Source of the DNA: CAYWNA01 sp964459305 | Lineage (GTDB): Bacteria; Planctomycetota; Planctomycetia; Pirellulales; Pirellulaceae | Length of the DNA stretch: 64,000 nucleotides | NCBI GenBank assembly: GCA_964459305.1 | Contig: CAYWNA010000007.1 | Span: 70,632 to 134,631, forward strand | Direction: 5' to 3' | In this document: positions 63,991 to 64,000 of the stretch, in pieces | Layout: every line of letters begins with the position of its first letter | Numbering within the stretch: the stretch's first letter is position 1 | The notes under the pieces: generated by a model | Databases searched by the model: none | Told to the model about the DNA's origin: nothing | The model's input: only the letters and a program-made list of their open reading frames with translations | Position numbers and translations under genes: made by a program

Positions 63991-64000
63991 TTAATCGTAA

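Overview
The window looks like a chromosomal segment of a planctomycete, most likely near the Pirellulales. This is inferred from family content: a DUF1549/DUF1553 protein with a CxxCH motif, an SHD1-plus-PQQ-propeller protein, an HzsA-like propeller/cytochrome, relics of ECF-sigma/Ser-Thr-kinase pairs, exported TIM-barrel, GH10 and BNR proteins, and several families of intergenic palindromes whose cores I associate with planctomycete genomes. No rRNA, tRNA, CRISPR array, prophage or transposase gene was seen.

Layout. 0-2 kb: a minus-strand sulfur-transfer cluster (class V desulfurase, MoaD/ThiS-type carrier, ThiF/MoeB-type E1, cut by the window edge). 2-6.3 kb: a sigma-54 activator with a cysteine-rich PAS domain, divergent from csrA, a STAS-like protein, a chlorite-dismutase/HemQ-family protein and citrate synthase, with a well-matched sigma-54 promoter in the divergent spacer. 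6.5-12 kb: transhydrogenase pntAA-pntAB-pntB, a shortened glycosyltransferase, aroK and aroC. 12-16.3 kb: a 12-haem membrane-anchored cytochrome c and an M24-fold protein. 17-29.5 kb: PQQ propeller, an oversized Tex protein, a site-2 protease, fumC, a TPR protein, sucCD and a TM2 protein. 29.6-36.6 kb: ECF sigma factor coupled to an anti-sigma/DUF1549/DUF1553 fusion, a hypothetical protein, rpmA, obg and a selenocysteine-encoding selD whose true start lies upstream of an in-frame UGA. 36.9-45 kb: two-component system with an exported partner, polyferredoxin membrane protein, Tat-type FAD oxidoreductase, exported O-methyltransferase. 45-53 kb: BNR propeller, sugar-isomerase-like protein, GH10 glycosidase, HzsA-like cytochrome. 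53-64 kb: hydrolase, CBS/HEPN-like protein, glycogen phosphorylase, a decayed kinase/sigma region, an exported protein and the C-terminal part of an RND transporter.

Central carbon metabolism is scattered here (gltA, fumC, sucCD, pnt, glgP). Citrate synthase stands out because it appears to be transcribed with csrA and a haem-binding-family protein under sigma-54 control, which suggests a redox- or haem-responsive entry to the TCA cycle (inference). The other notable themes are selenium use (Sec-containing SelD), multihaem electron transfer, and palindromic elements, one of which lies in frame inside a coding sequence.
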